From Linnemannia hyalina (taxonomy: Eukaryota > Mortierellomycota > Mortierellomycetes > Mortierellales > Mortierellaceae): 64,000 bases of DNA. Below the pieces are notes generated by a model, which saw nothing but the letters and a program-made list of their open reading frames with translations, was not told where the DNA came from and ran no database searches. The translations under genes and the position numbers were made by a program. Position 1 is the stretch's first letter; every line of letters starts with the position of its first letter. Where the stretch lies: the NCBI GenBank assembly GCA_019671135.1, contig JAHRHY010000005.1, positions 1 through 64,000 on the forward strand. Reading direction: 5' to 3'. Below are positions 48,423-58,312 of the stretch, one piece after another.

Positions 48423-50647
48423 TATTTCCATGGATCCCAGCAAGGTCTCCGCCATTCAAGAATGGTCCACCCCCAAGTCTGCTTTTGATATTCAGGTCTT
48501 CCTTGGACTTGCTAACTTTTACCGCCGCTTTGTCAAAAACTACTCCAAGATTGCCACCCCTTTAACAGCCCTTCTTAAAAAGAACGCCAAGTTTATCTGG
48601 TCCAAGTCTGCCCAGTCCGCCTTTGATGAGCTCAAGTTACGTCTCATGTCGGGTCCCATCCTTCGACACTTTGATCCCACAAAGGCCTGTGTGATTGAAG
48701 CCGATGCTTCGGATTATGCCTTGGGAGCTGTCTGCAGTCAATATGATGATGCCGGTCTGCTTCATCCGGTTGCATTTTACTCCAGAAAGCTCCTCCCCGC
48801 CGAGATGAACTACCAGATCTATGATAAGGAGTTATTGGCCATTATTTGTGCTTTTAAACACTGGCGACACTATCTCGAATTCTCCACATCTACCACTGAA
48901 GTACTCACTGACCACCGCAACCTCGAATATTTTACCACCACACGGCACCTCAGCCGCCGCCAAGTCCGCTGGTCTGAAGTCCTTTCTGATTTTAATTTTG
49001 TTATCAAGTACCGCCCAGGCTCCCAGAACGCTGCCGCGGATTCTTTGTCTCGGAGAGACAAACCTAAAGAGGGGGGTACGACTCCCCTGGATAAGACCGC
49101 CATGACCCTGCTACCACCGATTCAATTTTTAAACAACCTTCAAGCCCTACCGCTGCTACCCGAGAAGCAAGCAATTCAAGATCGAATCCGCGCCTTGCTT
49201 CCAGATGACTCCACCTTCGGCCCCATCCTCACTCAGCCTTCCAACAACCAAGACCCTAATAACCCATACTCGATGCAAGATGGCCTTCTACTCCATGAGG
49301 GTTTGGTCTGTGTTCCCGACGACCCTGACCTCAAGAGGATGATCCTTGAAGAATGTCACGACTCCCTGACGGCTGGCCACTTTGGGATCACCAAAACCTT
49401 TGATCTTGTCTCACGTACGTTTACTTGGCCTGGCATGCGCAAGTATATTAAGGACTATGTCGGCGGATGCGATGTTTGCCAACGTAGCAAGTCAAGCAAT
49501 CACAAGCCCTATGGTCTTCTTCAGCCACTGCCCATTGCAGATCGACCATGGGCTTCCATATCTGTTGACTTTATTACTCAGCTCCCCGAGTCCAACGGCT
49601 ACACCGCCATATGTGTCTTTGTCGATCGCTTCACCAAGATGGCCCACTTTGTACCCACCTCCGACGATATTGATGCCGAAGGAACAGTTCAATTGTTCTT
49701 TGAAAGGGTCTTCTCAGCTCATGGCCTTCCAGAAGATATTGTGTCGGATCGAGGAATCACCTTTACTTCAAAGTTCACCCAGTCGATCTTCAAGGCCTTA
49801 CATATCGAACAAAACCTCTCTACGGCTTTCCACCCTCGCACCGACGGACAGACCGAAAGAGTCAACTCGGTCCTTGAACAATACCTTCGCTGCTACATTG
49901 ACTATCAACAATCCAACTGGAGCACTCTCTTACCCATCGCAGAATTCGCCTACAACAACACCATCCACGCTTCAACAAAAACAACACCCTTCTTTGCCAA
50001 CTTTGGATATCACCCCAAGTTTACCGTTACGATCCCACGGGTAACCAAGGATAATGTCCCCGCCTCCGATCGCATTAAGGCATTCAAGGACCTTTATTCT
50101 GAGATGCGATTTAATATTCAGTCCGCTGTCGAATCCCACGCCCGCCATTTCGATACCAAGGCCATGGTCCAACCAGAGTTTGAGATCGGTGACAAGGTTT
50201 GGCTTGACTCTCGCAACCTTCGCACCACCCGCCCAGCTCGAAAACTGGATTATAAGCGACAAGGCCCTTTTTCCATCCTTGAGAAGGTGGGCACCCGATC
50301 CTACCGTTTGGACCTCCCCAAGACGATGAAGATCCATCCTGTGTTCCACGTCAGCCTACTTGAGCGCTTCCGTCCTGACACTATTCCAGGCCGAACCCCA
50401 AAGCGCTTACCACCCTTGATTGTTGCTGGTGAAGAAGAGTATGAGGTCGAATCAATCCTCGACTCCAGGATACAGCGAGGCACTCTTCAATATCACATTC
50501 ACTGGAAAGGATACCCTATTTCCGAGCGATCTTGGGTTCCCGCCACCTCGGTCGCCAACTCGCCCAAGCTTGTATTACAGTTCCACCAACGTCATCCCAA
50601 TAAGCCCGGTCCTTTGCTTCGCGGAGCTCAGTCCTAGAAGGGGAGGT

Positions 50648-51015
50648 TGTCGCGTCGTTCCCTATGATCGGTCGACCCTTGGCACGATCGGTCGACCCTT
50701 GGCACGATCGGTCGACCCTTGGCACGATCGGTCGACCCTTGGCACGATCGGTCGACCCTTGGCACGATCAGTTGATCCTTGAGCGCAGTTGAATGAGCCC
50801 AAGACAATTAATTAGCATTGCTTACAATCACATATATATATCCCATAGTACCCCAAATAGTTTGATCCTTACCTAGTAACTTGAATAATACTTTGTCTAC
50901 ACCTTGAAAACCCATATCTGACTCCCTATTCCCTTTGTTCTCTTCCTCCACCTCTCTTTCTGATCCTGCCTAAGAAAAGGTCAACTCTGCCTTGTTCTAG
51001 TCTAGATTCTCGACA
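50648..51015 (+). repeat. Gypsy-E 3' LTR with internal minisatellite
   Basis: 368 bp from TGTCGCGTCG to TTCTCGACA. It contains five perfect 20-bp tandem units beginning GATCGGTCGACC (50666-50765) and a sixth decayed one. A TATATATAT run lies at about 50832-50841. The end is set by the start of b-gene sequence (TATCTTCATC). Confidence 0.75.
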
Positions 51016-52387
51016 TATCTTCATCATATTCGAAGATATCTGCAAGTGGGGCACTATATCTGTTATGAACACGCTTTGGCCAGGCAATAGAGATGTTGTC
51101 AACTTCCACAATTCCAACTTTGCTAAATTTACGAATGACGTTAGAAGATGCATCCCTTGAAGGAAACATTCCTTTTTGCGAGCCAGCAACTAGCGTGATG
51201 GCAGTACATCCAGGCTCGCGCTTAAATGTCCTTATTTCGCCCAAAATAACTTTCTCTTTCCTATTTACCTCTTCTACATGTCCTTCCACAAAGTATATAG
51301 GTCTATCGTTAAAGGAATAGTTAGCCAGCAAAAGTGTAATAAGCTCGGGGTTCTTAAAGTTTTGCCATATATATCCATACTTCTTAGAGGTTACCGAATT
51401 CCACCAGTGACAATAAGCAAACAGTTTCTCATGTGGAAAATGTACAGCCACCATCGAGGTAATGCATTTTGCACGTTCCTCCCACTGCATCTCAAAGGAA
51501 CATTTAAATGTTTTACATTCCTTCAAGAGATTCTTTGTCTTGTCCATTTCGTCTTGATATGACTGAAGAGATCTCAAAGATGAACCTTCAAACGCCAGCT
51601 CGATACAACTATAACCATGCTTTTTATATTTTTTAACTCATCGTCCAAATGCTGTTTCTTTCTCCACCAAATCCTCCAAACGTGAACCAAGACTCTTTCG
51701 CACCTCGGCACTTTCCAAAATCTGAACAAATTTGTTATACACCTTATATCGGATATTCTTTGCATCCCCTTTTCGACCTCTCCATGAAATACAATGATGT
51801 CCTACTCTTCCCACATCATCGACAATTTTTGTAGTTTTCGTTTGTTTTAGCAATCTCTCCACGTGCAGTCGTGTGGTAATACGCTTACAATCATAGGCAA
51901 AGTCTATGTCATGTAAAGCAATGCCGCTCTCGTTCAAGCTAGACAACATGTTCGCCAAAATTGGCACAACAATCTTTGCACGGGAAAAATCTAAAGAAAC
52001 CTTGATGGCAATAAATCCCTGTTGGTATTCTTTTCCAACAAACAACTTTCTATGGCGTTTGACCATGCGCAGAGAAAAATAGTTATCATCCATTTTAACC
52101 TGCCTAGCATCGACCAACTTTACAGATTCCACATTTAAATCGGTGTGGTTAAATGCATCGCGCAGTTCAGCAATGTATTTTCCAATTGCTGTACCTTTAG
52201 TGGTATCGTCAGCAAAGTTATATATACCCCAAAAGATGATGGAATTGCAAAAGAGTTTAGAGAATTTGGTGAATCCTTTTCTCTCCACACTGCCAAATGG
52301 TGCTGACTGTAGATTACCCACATTTGACAGCAAATGGGAAACTTCGTTGATGGCTTTGTTTATCAGAGATTCTTTTGTTGGCGACAT
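51016..52387 (-). pseudogene. Gene b, family 2, copy 3, one stop and 3' cut
   Basis: The best N-terminal half of the family, from MSPTKESLINKAINEVSHLL: FCNSIIFWGIYNFAD (47-60), KVSLDFSRAKIVVP, LHDIDFAYDC (158-167), VGHHCISW (195-202), IRYKVYNKFVQ (212-222). A TGA at 51638-51640 stands where the 38-kb copy has CGA (AFGR-R-VKK). The same frame then stays open through FAYCHWWNSVTSKKYGY and CTAITLVAG to the Gypsy-E LTR, which removes about 110 C-terminal residues. Upstream is gene c on the same strand. Confidence 0.78.
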
Positions 52388-52406
52388 AATAAAAGGTATA
52401 CTTAGG

Positions 52407-52415
52407 TTTTAAAAA
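52407..52415. promoter_or_regulatory. T4A5 box between b and c
   Basis: TTTTAAAAA lies 20 bp before the b start and after the c stop, as in the other module copies. Confidence 0.45.
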
Positions 52416-52432
52416 GTCTATGATTTAGGTCG

Positions 52433-52705
52433 TCATTTTTTTCTAAGCATATATTCACCAGCGTCTTTCTCGGTAAGTAATCCATCTGCACGTATTTTGT
52501 CACGTAGGAGTTGATAAGACGCCTCTAATAACTTTTTTATGCCGTTAGTGCCAAATATAGTGGCATTTTGTGGAAAGAGGTTACGATGATAATCTAAAAA
52601 TTCATCCAAATAGACAAACATACACAATTTCAGATTCTTCTCATAAATAAAATCTGCTACAACTTCCTGCTGGCGTGCTTTGGTTAAACGTGTAGGCCTG
52701 GCCAT
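52433..52705 (-). CDS. Gene c, family 2, intact
   Basis: 90 aa from MARPTRLTKARQQEVVADFI. A basic N-terminus (RPTRLTKARQQ) is followed by helices with aromatic residues (CMFVYLDEFLDYHRNLFP) and a Lys-rich tail. No known domain, signal peptide or membrane span. The length and a basic helical start would suit a small DNA-binding partner of b or the transposase, which is speculation. The frame is intact, with an ATG immediately after CC at the start of the conserved block. Divergent from d by ~200 bp. Confidence 0.65.
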   Translation of the reverse strand: MARPTRLTKARQQEVVADFIYEKNLKLCMFVYLDEFLDYHRNLFPQNATIFGTNGIKKLLEASYQLLRDKIRADGLLTEKDAGEYMLRKK

Positions 52706-52906
52706 GATATATTTGCGGCGATAAGACGTCTAGATGCTCATCCCGCTATGTACTTATTTGTCAATTACTCCCTTGAACAGATACAACTTGACATTTATAT
52801 TAGATATTGTTGTGTATGCCCTCAAACACAAACATTGAGAGAAATATTCCCGGGAAAAAACATGGTATATCAAGTATCAAGAGAACACCATTCCAGAAAG
52901 CCTAAT

Positions 52907-53299
52907 ATGCCAAAAAGGATTTGCAATAGGTGTGACAAAAAGAGGCCTTCATGTGATTTCTACGATGATTCCAGAAATACATGTAAGGAATGCAAGATAA
53001 AGTCTTCCAAGGAGAGCTATCAGGCAAAAAAGAATGGTGGAAAGCATGTAAAATCCGGGAGATGTAAGAAAGACGAGAATGTACAACAATCCGATGATGA
53101 TTTACGGTATGAGAATAAGAAGTTAAAGAAACGTGTCAGAAAATTGGAGAAAGGAATGGATGAGATGAACCACATTATTTCCCAGCAGAAGAAGGAGATT
53201 TATATAATAAATGCCTTGATCGAAGGATTTGCCAGTGGTCTCATGGTAAATCAAGAGGAAGAATTAGATACAGCCAATGTTGTTGAGCTTTCGGAATAA
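52907..53299 (+). CDS. Gene d, intact copy
   Basis: 130 aa, MPKRICNRCDKKRPSCDF..., with C6-x2-C9 and C26-x2-C29, a basic linker, a coiled coil (KKLKKRVRKLEKGMDEMN) and an acidic end, as at 7739-8131. A longer in-frame Met at 52748 exists, but the other copies support 52907. A T4A4 box (53302-53309) follows the stop. Confidence 0.75.
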   Translation: MPKRICNRCDKKRPSCDFYDDSRNTCKECKIKSSKESYQAKKNGGKHVKSGRCKKDENVQQSDDDLRYENKKLKKRVRKLEKGMDEMNHIISQQKKEIYIINALIEGFASGLMVNQEEELDTANVVELSE

Positions 53300-53812
53300 A
53301 CTTTTAAAATGTGCTATGGCGATTTTTCACGTACACGTCACACGGAAATGGTTTTTTAAAACATCCAACTCTCTGTCAACGACATGTGTGCCATTCGAGT
53401 TGATGTATACAATCCGAATTTGCAAGAGAGATACAATATAAATAGGCACCAAGCAAGATGCGATTTTTTAAAAACTAGTCTTTTATCTGCATTTCATGGC
53501 AAAGATGCAACATAGTCAGAACATGTTTTGGAGTATCATTGACAAGAACTAATGCCCTTAATTTCGATGCAAAGGATGCGGTCTGGTAATGGACATGTAC
53601 ATTCAGGAGAGATCTATGCGAAAAACTATGGTACTTTTCTGTTTGGAGAATGTGGTAATATTTAGTAGGATGATTGCGTACGAAATATTACAATGGTTAG
53701 CGTACGTGATTGCTATTATACAGATATTCTTGTCTGATGGTCATGGTTGATCTTACCGCGACGGACAGAGATGAGAGAAATGTTACGCTATATTTTGGAT
53801 CTGAATGGTCTC
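53300..53812. other. Module flank and diverged MITE relative
   Basis: T/A boxes are at 53302-53309, 53352-53361 and 53464-53474, each 40-110 bp apart with no gene between. About 53575-53812 resembles the right half of the MITE (GGACATGTACATTCAGGAGAG, 20-base parts; TTTGGAGAATG.GGT; ending CTGAATGGTCTCC) at perhaps 70% identity. Confidence 0.5.
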
Positions 53813-55050
53813 CCATCGGCATATCTTCGAGGCTGTAGACCGCACTCTCAATGACCTGATGAAGACTGTGGACCCTGAGAACGAACACCGTCCCTTTGGA
53901 GGAAAGCTCATGGTCTTTGGCGGCGACTTTAGGCAGATTCCTCCAGTTGTCAAGCAAGGACGCAGAGAGGAAACCATTGGAGCCTGCTTTAAACGGTCTC
54001 CACTCTGGTAGCACATCCAACACCTTCATCTTTCCATCAACATGCGCCTTCTCAGAAATGCCGACGCTCCCGACATCGAGGAACAGACCGCGTTTGCAAA
54101 CTGGCTTCTTCAAGTCGGAGAAGGAACAGTTCCCGGCCCGTCTCTAGACAATGGAATCTCCACCAACATCACACTCCCACCCCAGATGGTGATGCCAGCC
54201 AATGCCAACATTGACGATCTTATTCCCAAGGTCTACCCTGATCTCCAGCACAATGTTGGCAATGCCCAGTATCTCAATCAGCGCGCGGTGCTCTGTCCAA
54301 CAAACGACGACGTCGATGAAGTCAACAACCACATCATGTCGACCATACAAGGAGAATCAAAGGAGTTTCTCTCGCAGGACTCCATCATCGATAAGGAGGA
54401 CGATAGAGTGGATGCTCTGTTTCCTATCGAGTTCCTGAACGGCCTCAAGTCGTCTTCGCTCCCTCCACACTGCCTGAGATTGACCGTGGGTTGTCCTGTC
54501 ATACTCCTTCGAAACCTCATGCCCCAGGAAGGACTTTGCAATGGTACACGACTGATATGTACGTCCCTCTCCCGGTACGTCTTGGGAGCCACTATCATTA
54601 CAGGAACACATGCCGGCAATCAAGTAGTCCTTTCCCGCATCCCGATCTGCCCTTCTGACCTCGATATGCCCTTCAAGTTCCGTCGACTCCAGTTCCCTAT
54701 CCGGCCTGCCTTTGCAATGACTATCAATAAGTCCCAAGGTCAGACTTTGGACACTGTTGGTATCTATCTCAAGAAGCCGGTATTCGCCCATGGCCAACTG
54801 TACGTCGCCCTATCTCGAGTGACGAGCAAGAACAACGTGCATGTGTTGATTGAGAATGAGGATTCCAATACACCAGATAGATGTACAACAAACGTTGTTT
54901 ACCCAGAGATTCTTGCCCTGGGTGACTGAAAAAAAAAAAAAAAAAAAAGGGAGCAGGGAGAAAAGGAGAGCATCAGACAGAAATAAAAATTAAAACACCC
55001 ATTTTTTTTCACCAACACCTCCGCGAGCGAAGCCGCGGGTACTATTCTAG
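53813..55050 (+). mobile_element. Helitron 3' end, 5'-truncated
   Basis: Contains the C-terminal part of the Pif1-like helicase, then a non-coding tail. It ends in a small hairpin (CCGCG-AGCGAAGC-CGCGG, 55021-55038) followed 8 bp later by CTAG (55047-55050) and a host T. This is the hallmark Helitron 3' terminus. The Rep/HUH domain is missing. Confidence 0.88.
53815..54929 (+). pseudogene. Helitron Pif1-like helicase, C-terminal part
   Basis: One frame with one TAG (54009-54011, in SPLW-stop-HIQHLHL). Motifs seen: GKLMVFGGDFRQIPPV (Walker B region), NMRLL, RAVLCPTNDDVDEVN, LRLTVGCPVILLRN, FAMTINKSQGQTLDTVG and HGQLYVALSRVTS, which are the helicase motifs II to VI of the Pif1/Helitron family. 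The Walker A half is absent. Confidence 0.88.
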
Positions 55051-55960
55051 TATACTAGAACGAGAGAAGAATTAGAACTAATCCTGGAAAGGGAATACTA
55101 GGCGTGCTAAGCACGTAGATTTGTTACATGTTATATAGACACGCATGACATCACCGAGCTATACTGAATTGTATGGGCTGAACGTGGCATCGAGGCCATG
55201 TTGAAGGGAGAATGGCGTGATTGGTGACATCAAGGGGAGGTGGGAACAAGTGAGTGGAAAAAAGAGATGGAGAGCAGGATGAAGGTCTGCGCGAAATGGC
55301 GTGCTCAATCATGTCATGGGGCGGACACAACAGAGTATGGACAGGGAGGGCGCGGAAAAGGAATTGAGTAAGAGGATACGTCGACGAATGGGAAAAAAAA
55401 GAGCTATGAGGGCGCAGACGTCATGGGTCGTCTTTAGTGCAAAGGAGCTGTCATACCCAACATTCATGTCCAGTGTTGAAGAAGGCATGAGGGCCACATG
55501 AACGCAAACTGAAGATAAAGAAATGTTCATGAGGGGGAAGAGATAGGATGGAAGAGGGAAAGGAATGAAGAGAGAGAGAGAGAGAGTGAGAGAGAGAGAA
55601 TGAGAGAAAGTGAGATGGAAAAAGGTGAGAAAAAGAGATCCATGCAAGTGCAAGGCACTCAAAGAGTAAAAGATGTAAAGGGGAATACCACAAAAAAGAA
55701 AAAGAAAACACGCACAACTAAGAAAAGGAAAAAAGATGTGACGTAGCCTAAGAAAAAAGGGTGTCAGACTACGAAAATAAGGAAAAAAAGAGGCGCAGTA
55801 ATGAGAGAATAAGAAAAAAAAGGAAGGTGAAGGAGAAAGGTGGTATGAGTTTTTTTGTTGATTTGTTTGTCGATTGATATTTGAGCATGCCATTGACGGA
55901 CGGAACCTAGAAAAAGGAAAAGTAAATTAGCAAGCAGCAAGGAAGAATAAGCAGGCTTGT
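55051..55960. other. Purine-rich spacer, no gene seen
   Basis: GA-rich DNA with a (GA)n microsatellite at about 55568-55616. Open frames on minus are the low-complexity complement and are not called genes. Confidence 0.5.
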
Positions 55961-57625
55961 CATATACTTCTGCGCAACAGAGTTGGGTAGCGCAAAAAAT
56001 AGCAAACACAATTCGCTTTTTTTCCATTATCGATAGACCGTATCTCATTGCAAACGTGGATAACAACAGTAAGTCCTTTTCAGAGTCGATGGCAGGCACG
56101 TACTGGGCAGCGTTCATCTCTATCAACGGCCCAAAGGCCTTCTTCCCACCTGCGCCTCCAAAGGCACCAGAAGTGTTCTTCTAAAAAGCCCACGAGATGT
56201 CGTTGAGCCGACCGCCCCAATCTTCTTCAGAGTGGCTTTCAATTCAGCATTATCCCTCTCTTTTTCCGTTTCAGTCTATCCAGCAGACCCTAAACCTTCT
56301 TCCCCACCGCTCTGTCGTTCCCTCCAGGAACCATCACCGAGACCATCCTTAATTCCCTCCGTTTCACTTGAGGTTATCTGGAACGTAGCCAATCCCTCGA
56401 TCAGCCATCCATCAGTCACTCTCGGGCCTAGTTTCGAAAGGTAGTTGTTGTGTGCATCTCCGTCAACATGTGGTATGCCTGCTGGTTTGAGATCGGTTAC
56501 TGGAGCAACTGCCACTGGTGGTGCCTTTGATCGGTAAGCACACCTTTGGGTCCTGTATTGGTGTCCGTCTATCGTTCCGGATGGTTCTTTGTCCGTTGGT
56601 TTTACTCGACCTCATCTTACCAGGAGCGGCCGAGTCCTGAACGCCTAACCGGTTTGAAGCCTAGCCATCCAACATACCGGCCTCTCTGCCTGTCAACTCG
56701 CCCGTTTCGAGCGTACACTGAGCCCGTTCCTCGTCGTCGACGAGGTTGTCAACATCGTAGTAGCCGCATTCGGATACTGTTGAGCTCCATTCCTCGGGAA
56801 GGCTGTAGTCATACAAGCATTTTGCACTTCGGTTTTGGTTCCAGAGGTCGCAGGATGGATTTGCGAACGTCACTCTGGGGTCATACTTGCACAAAGACGA
56901 GGAAACAGACAGTTGAGCACCAGGGATGAAGAAGTAATGATTTTAAGGGGGAAAGGAAGATAAAGATGAGGTTAAGATAACCAAGATAACAGAAAAGAAG
57001 GAAGGTCTAATGGTAGAGAAAGAGAGGTGATTGCGCACTTGTACATATACAAGGACACACTCTGCACTGCAGCTGAATATAACAAGAATGTCAGAATGGA
57101 AGAGGGCCAGGACAAGGGCAAGGAGGATGGAGAAGAGGTTGCTAAGAAACAACAAGGGAGGAGGCGAGGTGAGGGAAGAAGATGATTGCGAGGGTAGAGA
57201 GGTAGAGTGTGCAGGTGGATGAGTGAGAAAGTAGGGGAAGGAAGGTGAGACGAATGGTCAGCGAGGTCGTTTGTTGTTGGCCGTGCAGGAGCAGCCTTCC
57301 TTGCTGCTGAACGAAAATGAAATTCGAAGCAGCTTTGAAGGTTTGCGAATTTGAGGTGAAAGAGATTAATGATTCTGTATCTGAACCACGACCATGAGCA
57401 GATTCAGCGACCTTGATTACATTAGCAAGGCTTTCATTTGGGAGTGTGTTAATATCCACTTCCAACCATCCTCCTCCATCCACTTTGCCCTTCCTTCACA
57501 CTGACTGAGTGTGTCATGGAAAAGGGAGTGGACGAGATTGTCATAGATTATGTGACAGGCCACCTTTGACATATCACCAACTGGAAAGCTGAAGTAAGTG
57601 TGAGCAGGAGGCTGGAACAAAAAAC
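55961..57625 (-). other. Possible unidentified multi-exon gene, minus strand
   Basis: Several minus-strand stretches read like real protein but lie in different frames. 57490-57618 follows a good acceptor (TTTTTTGTTCCAG) and reads PPAHTYFSFPVGDMSKVACH. 57230-57480 includes VDINTLPNESLANVIKVAES. 56665-56940 is a Cys-rich stretch with YDPRVTFANPSCDLW. 56080-56520 includes DGWLIEGLATFQITSS and AFGPLIEMNAAQYVP. A consistent exon chain could not be built and no family is recognised, so this could be a decayed gene. Confidence 0.3.
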
Positions 57626-58312
57626 AAGTGTCAAGTGGCTACGGCGCAAAAAGCGCTGCCGCACACTGCGCTGAGGAAGGGAAGGAAGCATTTCATATCA
57701 AACATATAAGAGGACTGAGACTAAAACGCTAAGGATGATGGTCTATCGAACTCCAAGTCCAAATAAGCTGTGATTCATGTTGCGGGGTATCGAGTCGGTT
57801 ATTGGACACAGGGGAGGATGTTTAAGTTTGGCCAAGGCTTGGCATATGACAAGACCATACACTGTAAGGTATTGGTTGGTGATGGGTATAGAAGGCGAGG
57901 TGCGGAAGGGCCGAGGAGAGGAAGAAGAAAGTCTTTTTGGACGAGTCTCCCCAGCCATGGGCGACATCAGTCTTCGTAGAAATGTTCTCTCCGCTGCATA
58001 TACCATTTGAGAAAGAAGTGTGTTCAAGGGAAGAGAAGGGAAGGAAGAAAGGTAAGGAAGAGGGACAGGAGAGGGGGAAGGATGAGACAAAGGCGACAGA
58101 AAGATGGTAGGGAGCAAGGGAGACTGAGGGGAGGGAGAGTGAGAGAGAATGAGGAGGGTGTAGAACAATAGGGAAAAGGAACGCCTTGGAAGTCCGAGGC
58201 GGGTATGGCAGCTAAAAATTCCACAGTCAATTTTGCGCTGGTGGATATTCTTTGTCTTCTAATACACTATTGTACAAGGTTTATTAAATATTGGGCGCGA
58301 AGAAATACTCCC
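57626..58312. other. Spacer downstream of kinase gene
   Basis: Purine-rich on plus, with no supported gene. It contains the presumed kinase 3' UTR just below 58313. Confidence 0.4.

Larger units (their letters stand above)
42578..50637 (+). pseudogene. Gypsy-E Pol, 5'-truncated and split
   Basis: Piece one encodes the RT thumb (CLKLEKCAFDQQEVSFLGF). Piece two (from 48423) has DPSKVSAIQEW, RNase H EADASDYALG, HHCC, integrase SVDFITQLP / VSDRGITFTS / TDGQTERVN, and a chromodomain (EYEVESIL...HWKGYPISERSW). The second piece is a fully open 739-codon frame. Roughly 70% similar by eye to Gypsy-A, so a different family member. Confidence 0.88.
42578..51015 (+). mobile_element. Gypsy-E remnant, host of Gypsy-C and D2
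   Basis: The 3' half of a Gypsy-A-like element: RT end (42578-42686), then after D2 the rest of pol (48423-50637), polypurine tract AAGGGGAGG and the 3' LTR to 51015. The 5' part is missing. The LTR ends directly in a b gene. Confidence 0.85.

Noticed and set aside
55309..55893. 194-codon minus-strand frame
   Set aside because: It is the complement of GA-rich low-complexity DNA with a microsatellite. The composition (Phe/Leu/Ser/His) is typical of such artefacts.
57743..58168. 141-codon minus-strand frame downstream of the kinase
   Set aside because: Pro/Leu/Ser-rich translation of a purine-rich tract, with no domain and no splice or start context.
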